A stretch of 64,000 bases of DNA from positions 1-64,000 of the forward strand of contig NC_061786.1 of the NCBI RefSeq assembly GCF_022458985.1, given 5' to 3'. The position numbers were made by a program, and so were the translations under genes. A model generated the notes under the pieces. It did no database searches. It saw nothing but the letters and a program-made list of their open reading frames with translations, and was not told where the DNA came from. Within the stretch, counting starts at the first letter, position 1; each line of letters opens with the position of its first letter. Source of the DNA: Mugil cephalus (Eukaryota; Chordata; Actinopteri; Mugiliformes; Mugilidae). Positions 59,640 to 64,000 of this stretch are shown here, piece by piece.

Positions 59640-60413
59640 GGGGGGGCGGGAACGATGGCGGACTGAGCGAACACACAATCAGGAGTGCATACAAAAACTT
59701 CTTCAAAAAGTTAAATAAGGACTATTACCCCGCAAAAAAACTTTTGGGTTGCTTGCTTAATTGCAGAACAAAGAAAAAAATCAAGTCTCTATGGATGAAA
59801 GCAATGTTGTGTCAACAAATACCAAAGTAGGTGACCTGCAAGCCAGCAAAATGCAAGCTAGCCACATAAAAGCTAACAGCAAGGAGGCTGCACCGGACGA
59901 CGCACTCGTGCTTCACGACTCTGCAATAGAAGCTACAAAAACCAGGAACTGAGAAGGGACTGTTTGATGAGGTTGGCGATTCACCACTTAACACACCAAC
60001 AAAAGGCTCTCACATCCAAGTGAAGAGTCGTCAGACTCCTCACTTGAATCCATACTTTCTGCAATAAACACCTTGTGCACCAGATTTGACAAACAAGAAA
60101 AAAGCTGGAAGAGATCAACACTCAGATTCGAGAAAACAGCACAATGATCGGAAGCCTGGCCAAGGCACTGGAATTCAATGCATATCAAACAATCAAACAG
60201 AAGTCAAACAATGCAAAAGCAAAGTGTCAACTTTAGAAAAAAAAAGTGGCAGCCTTGGAAAAACAAAACACTAGTCTTAAAGAAAGATCCAGTGAACATG
60301 AGAGGTACAGCAGAAGGTGGAATTTGAGACTGAAAGGCATGAAAGAATCTGTGAATGAAAATACAAGAGATGAGATCATTAATCTACTCAAGGAAATTGC
60401 AACACAATGGGCT
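59640..60413 (+). mobile_element. L1-type LINE ORF1 region, interrupted
   Basis: A GC-rich 5' start (GGCGGGAACGATGGCGGACT), then decayed ORF1 codons. A coiled-coil stretch lies at 60040-60240 (TRFDKQEKKLEEINTQIREN and KALEFNAYQTIKQ), then SSEHERYSRRWNLRLKGMKE and DEIINLLKEIATQWAQ (60282-60413), the RRM start of L1 ORF1 proteins. The frame is cut exactly at 60414 by a Tc1 element; ORF2 endonuclease remnants follow that element. Confidence 0.75.
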
Positions 60414-61985
60414 CAGGTACATCTAAAAAAAATTAGAATATCATGAAAAAGTTCATTTTTTGTTACTCATTTCAGAATGTGAAACCCATATATTATATAG
60501 ATTCATTACACATAGAGTGAAACATTTCAAGCATTTATTCCTTTGAAATTTTGATAATTGTGGCTTATAGGTAATGAAAACCCAAAATTCAGACTCAGAA
60601 AATTAGAAAATTGTGAAAAAGTTCAACCTTGAAAGTCATGGTGTCACACCCTAATCAACTAATTTACTCAAAACACCTGCAAAGGTATCCTGAGCCTTGA
60701 AATGGTCTCTCAGTCTGGGTCAGAGGGCTACACAATCATGGGGAAGCCTTGACAGATGTCCAGAAGACAATCATTGACACCCTCCACAAGGAGGGAAAGC
60801 CACATACAAAAGGTCATTGCTAAAGAAGCTGGTTGTTCACAGAGTGCTGTATCCAAGCATATTAATGGAAAGTTGAGTGGAAGGAAAAAGCGTGGTAGGA
60901 AAAGGTGCACCAGCAAAAGGGATAACCACAGCCTTGAGAGGATTGTCAAGCAACATCCATTCAAGAATTTGGAGGAGCTTCACAAGGAGTGGACTGAAGC
61001 TGGAGTCAGCGCATCAAGAGCCACTACGCACAAACGAATCCTAGACATGGGCTACAAATGTCGCATTCTTCGTGTCAAGCCACTCCTGAACCAGAGACAA
61101 CGTCAGAAGCGTCTTACCTGGGCTAAGGAGAAAAAGGACTGGACTGCTGCTCAGTGGTCCAAAGTCCTCTTTTCAGATGAAAGCAAATTTTGCATTTCAT
61201 TTGGAAATCAAGGTCCCATGGTCTGTAGGAAAAGTGGTGAGGTAAAGAATCTATGTTGCTTGAAGTCCAGTGTGAAGTTTCCACAGTTAGTGATGATTTG
61301 GGGAGCCATGTCATCTACTGGTGTTGGTCCACTGTGTTTTCTGAAGTGCACAGTCAACACAGCCATCTTCCAGGAAATTTTAGAGCACTTCATGGTCCCT
61401 TCTGCTGACAAGCTTTATGGAGATGCCGATTTCATTTTCCAGCAGGACTTGGCACCTGCCCACACTGCCAAAGGTACTAAAAGCTGGTTTAATGACCATG
61501 GTGTTACTGTGCTTGATTGACCAGCAAACTCACCTGATCTGAACCCCACAGAGAATCTGTGGAGTATTGTCAAGAGGAAGATGAGAGACACCAGAGCCAA
61601 CAATGCAGATGACCTGGAGGCTGCTATCAAAGCAACCTGGGCTTCCATTACACCTGAGCAGCGCCACATGCTGATTGCTTCCATGCCACGTCGCATTGAT
61701 GCAGTAATTCATGCAAAAGGAGGCCCAACCAAGTATTGAGTGCTTGGAAATGAACAATGAAATGAAGCCTCACATTTCTGTTTAAAATATCCATTTTTTC
61801 ATTGGTCTTATGTAATATTCAAATTTTCTGAGACACTGCATTTTGGGTTTTCATTATCTATAAGCCACAATCATCAAAATTTCAAGAAATAAATGTTTGA
61901 AATGTTTCATTCTATGTGTAATGAATCTATATGACAAAAAATATTGAACTTTTTCATGATATTGTAATTTTTTGAGATGTACCTG
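60414..61985 (+). mobile_element. Tc1/mariner transposon, near complete
   Basis: 1572 bp with terminal repeats CAGGTACATCTAAAAAAAAT and its counterpart ATTTTTTGAGATGTACCTG. The inner ends contain ATTAGAATATCATGAAAAAG / CTTTTTCATGATATTGTAAT. The right flank is TA but the left flank is CT, so the target duplication has changed or the left boundary was trimmed. It splits an L1 copy, so it is younger than that copy. Confidence 0.85.
60738..61739 (+). pseudogene. Tc1 transposase with one frameshift and one stop
   Basis: From ATG 60738 to TGA 61737-61739, about 333 codons. The N-terminal helix-turn-helix (AGCSQSAVSKHINGKLSGRK) is reached only through a one-base shift near 60805. The catalytic residues are the Asp in LFSDESKFC (about 61177), the Asp in FQQDLAPAHTA (about 61445), and the Glu in NSPDLNPTENLW (about 61553). 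A TGA at 61518-61520 replaces the Trp codon expected before PANSPDLNP, so the third catalytic residue is never translated. The C-terminus (HAKGGPTKY) is otherwise intact. Confidence 0.9.
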
Positions 61986-61989
61986 TATA

Positions 61990-62260
61990 TATGTATTTTG
62001 CATATTTTTGTAAGAGACTCATTCATGTGAAGAGGACACTATTTTTTGGAAAAACCAGCCAGTGGGGAGACAAAATTCTTTTTTCTCATTTGGAGGTTGT
62101 AACCTCCAAATGTGATATGGATGGTAATTTGATTGCTGTAGTTATTAAGGGTATTTTGCAATCTTAATTAACATCTATGGATATAATAATAGATTGGTCA
62201 ATCTATGTTAAAAAATAGCAGCATTGGTCAAAACAAAACATTATTAGGAATCCTTACAGA
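61990..62260 (+). mobile_element. L1-type LINE endonuclease fragment
   Basis: Decayed codons TFTCEED-like at 62020 (GAGACTCATTCATGTGAAGA) and ATCTATGGATATAATAAT (INIYGYNN) match the early L1 ORF2 endonuclease. It continues the L1 copy interrupted by the Tc1 element. Confidence 0.55.
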
Positions 62261-62329
62261 AATGATTGATGATTATAAACAAAATTATTTATAACATTAA
62301 ACATTAAAGATATATCCCAACTCTAAACC

Positions 62330-63690
62330 ATGAATTACCCCACAAATAAACAGAGCCTGAAGGAAAAACACAAATCCTTCAGGCACAAGGACTGGGCCAG
62401 TTTCAAGGCAATAAACAGGAACATAAGCAAGGAGGTCTTTAAAGCCAAACTAGACTACAAAAACAAACTTGAAACAGAATTTAGTAATATGAACACTAAG
62501 CAAGCTTTCCATGAGGTGAAAATCCTGACGGGGTGTGAACCCAAATCCAGAAACTTTCAGTGATCCAGAAACTTTCACCAAAGATCTGAACACATTTTTC
62601 ACCCATTATGACAACCAGGACTTCTCATCTGAGTGTCAGGTCTTGTTGAGAGCCCTCCCACCACCAGACCCTGAAGAAGCGGCCCCTTTCACAATAGAGG
62701 AGGTACGGTGCGGGAAAGATGATGGCATCCCAGCCAGGGTGCTTAAGACTTGTGCCACAGAACTCTCTCCAATACTGCACTCACTTTTCTGTCAATCCTA
62801 CCAGACTGCCACAATACCCACACTATGGAAAACTGCTACCATTATCCCACTACCAAAAAAACCTAGACCCACGAACCTAATGACTACCGCCCCATACCCT
62901 CAATATCCATAGTAATGAAATGCCTGGAAAGACTGCTGCTGAACATAATTCTTCCACTTGTGACCCCACACCTGGTCCCCTCCAATTTGCTTACAAGGCA
63001 AAGAGGGACACAGAGAATGCTGTGGCCTGCCTGCTGCATCTCCTCCTCCAGCACCTGTACTCTTCAGGCAATTTCGCCAGGATCCTTTTTGTGGATTTCA
63101 GCTCTGCCTTTGACTCCCTACAGAAACACCTGGACAATAAACTCACCTGATCAGCATACCACGGACATTCAAAAAAGGAGCCCATAAAGACTGTCAGCCA
63201 TTCGCAAACTCAAAGGACTTCACGTTGCACCTCACCTTCTGTTGTTACTCTATCAAAGCACCATTCAATCCATCCTTCTGTACTGTTCCACATATTTCTT
63301 CACCATACTTTCTGTCAGCAACCGGGCCAAACTCACACACATTACAAACACAGCTGCTAAAATTATCGGTCTCCCCACACCCAATCTCACAGATCTAAGC
63401 AGAAAGTCCATCATCCGCCTAGCAAACAACATAGCACAAGACATCCCCCACCCACTGCACCAATATTTCACCCAACTAAACTCAGGGCACAGGTACAGAC
63501 CCCTCAAGTTCAGGAAGGCCCACCTAGGGAAAAGTCCAATCCCTGCAGCGATAGCTGCCTTGAACAGCAGGCCCCGCTGATCTGTCTGCCCACTACGCCA
63601 CTGTTGTTGTTTTTGTTGTTAGGGTTGTTGTACAGTGAGTGAAGACAAATTTCCCCATGGGGACCAATAAAATCAATCAATCAATCAATA
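62330..63690 (+). mobile_element. Non-LTR retrotransposon, internally deleted
   Basis: 62330-62563 encodes the linker (HKSFRHKDWASFKAINRNIS). 62535-62912 gives CGKDDGIPARVLKTCATELS and TLWKTATIIPLPKKPRP (RT fingers). 62920-63150 carries QFAYKAKRDTENAVACLLHL and ARILFVDFSSAFDSL (palm Asp). Then the active-site half of the RT is deleted and 63242-63580 resumes with ILLYCSTYFFTILSVSNRAK and ITNTAAKIIGLPTPNLTDLS to the C-terminus. The tail is GGACCAATAAAATCAATCAA with (ATCA)n to about 63690. A fish APE-type family; the exact clade is uncertain. Confidence 0.8.
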
Positions 63691-64000
63691 TGTTTCAACT
63701 ATAAACTGACTACAGGAAAGCGCCATAAAACTCAAACAAAGGGAGTCCTAAAAAGACTCTCTTTACCATCATCCACTGCTACATTCACGCCTACGTGTAA
63801 AATCCAGTGGAGTCAAATCCTTGACTCTCATTGGACCAACCACGGGACGTCCTGACACTCGACTGTGATGTTACCATTGCTATAACTACACCCGCCTCCT
63901 CATTGCGTCCCATTGCAACTTTCATTGCCACTGGAGGTACAACAGTAACGTTACTATTTTTTTTTTTCTTTCTTAACAAAGCCACATGTTCTATGTATAG
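63691..64000. other. No gene recognised
   Basis: End of window. No lamtor3 first exon is seen here; nothing else is supported. Confidence 0.4.

Noticed and set aside
59630-59650. lamtor3 start codon at ATGGCGGAC
   Set aside because: The match is on the plus strand, belongs to an L1 5' end, and lamtor3 is on the minus strand.
63160-63180. lamtor3 first exon at a minus-strand ATG-GCT-GAC
   Set aside because: It is within a LINE and is not followed by a GT donor.

Overview
The window looks like a repeat-rich piece of a teleost fish chromosome. Two host genes can be assembled from spliced exons that match the vertebrate proteins closely. med9 (Mediator subunit 9, + strand, 37.05-37.55 kb) has two exons. 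lamtor3 (Ragulator subunit 3, - strand, 42.76 to 59.33 kb) has five exons visible, and only the tiny first exon was not found. Almost everything else is transposable-element DNA of kinds typical of ray-finned fish: Tc1/mariner, CACTA/EnSpm, hAT, Penelope-like, L1, L2/CR1-like, I/Nimb-like, Polinton, an endogenous retrovirus (ERV) and Gypsy. No bacterial-type genes or CRISPR arrays are present.

Layout. 0-20.1 kb: a block holding a Penelope-like element, an ERV reverse transcriptase scrap and a LINE scrap occurs twice in direct orientation (1-3.28 kb and 15.35-20.13 kb). Between the copies lies an imperfect inverted repeat with arms of about 1.8 kb and a 2.3 kb centre. Its left arm is interrupted by a Tc1 (Passport-type) transposon whose transposase frame is intact but has lost its normal stop codon. 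20.4-22.4 kb: a GC-rich island with a 28S rRNA gene fragment, two G-rich minisatellites and a third tandem array. 22.4-24.5 kb: a PB1-like exon and two unrecognised exon-like frames. 24.5-32.3 kb: an ERV gag frame, a tandem array, a decayed Polinton protein-primed DNA polymerase, the ERV protease and RT start, and a reversed Gypsy fragment. 33.4-35 kb: a broken hAT transposase. 36-42.5 kb: LINE pieces, med9, an L1-type fragment, a Tc1 remnant and another LINE.

42.5-64 kb is lamtor3 and its introns. The third visible intron (46.66-59.15 kb) contains a nearly full-length 6.85 kb CACTA/EnSpm transposon (49,254-56,102) with CACTGTAA ends and a TA target duplication. It carries a zinc-finger transposase broken by about three single-base shifts, followed by a spliced gene for a SAM-domain protein. 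The C-terminal module of that SAM protein recurs at 8.7-9.0 kb, and a domain resembling the N-terminal PB1-like part of SAMD3-like fish proteins sits at 22.4-22.7 kb. This dispersed SAMD3-like/CACTA association is the most interesting biological thread here. The other strong structural findings are the retrovirus/Polinton/Gypsy mosaic and the long inverted repeat.

All family names come from reading translated motifs by eye. No database search was possible. Boundaries of decayed elements are approximate unless terminal repeats or splice sites are stated.
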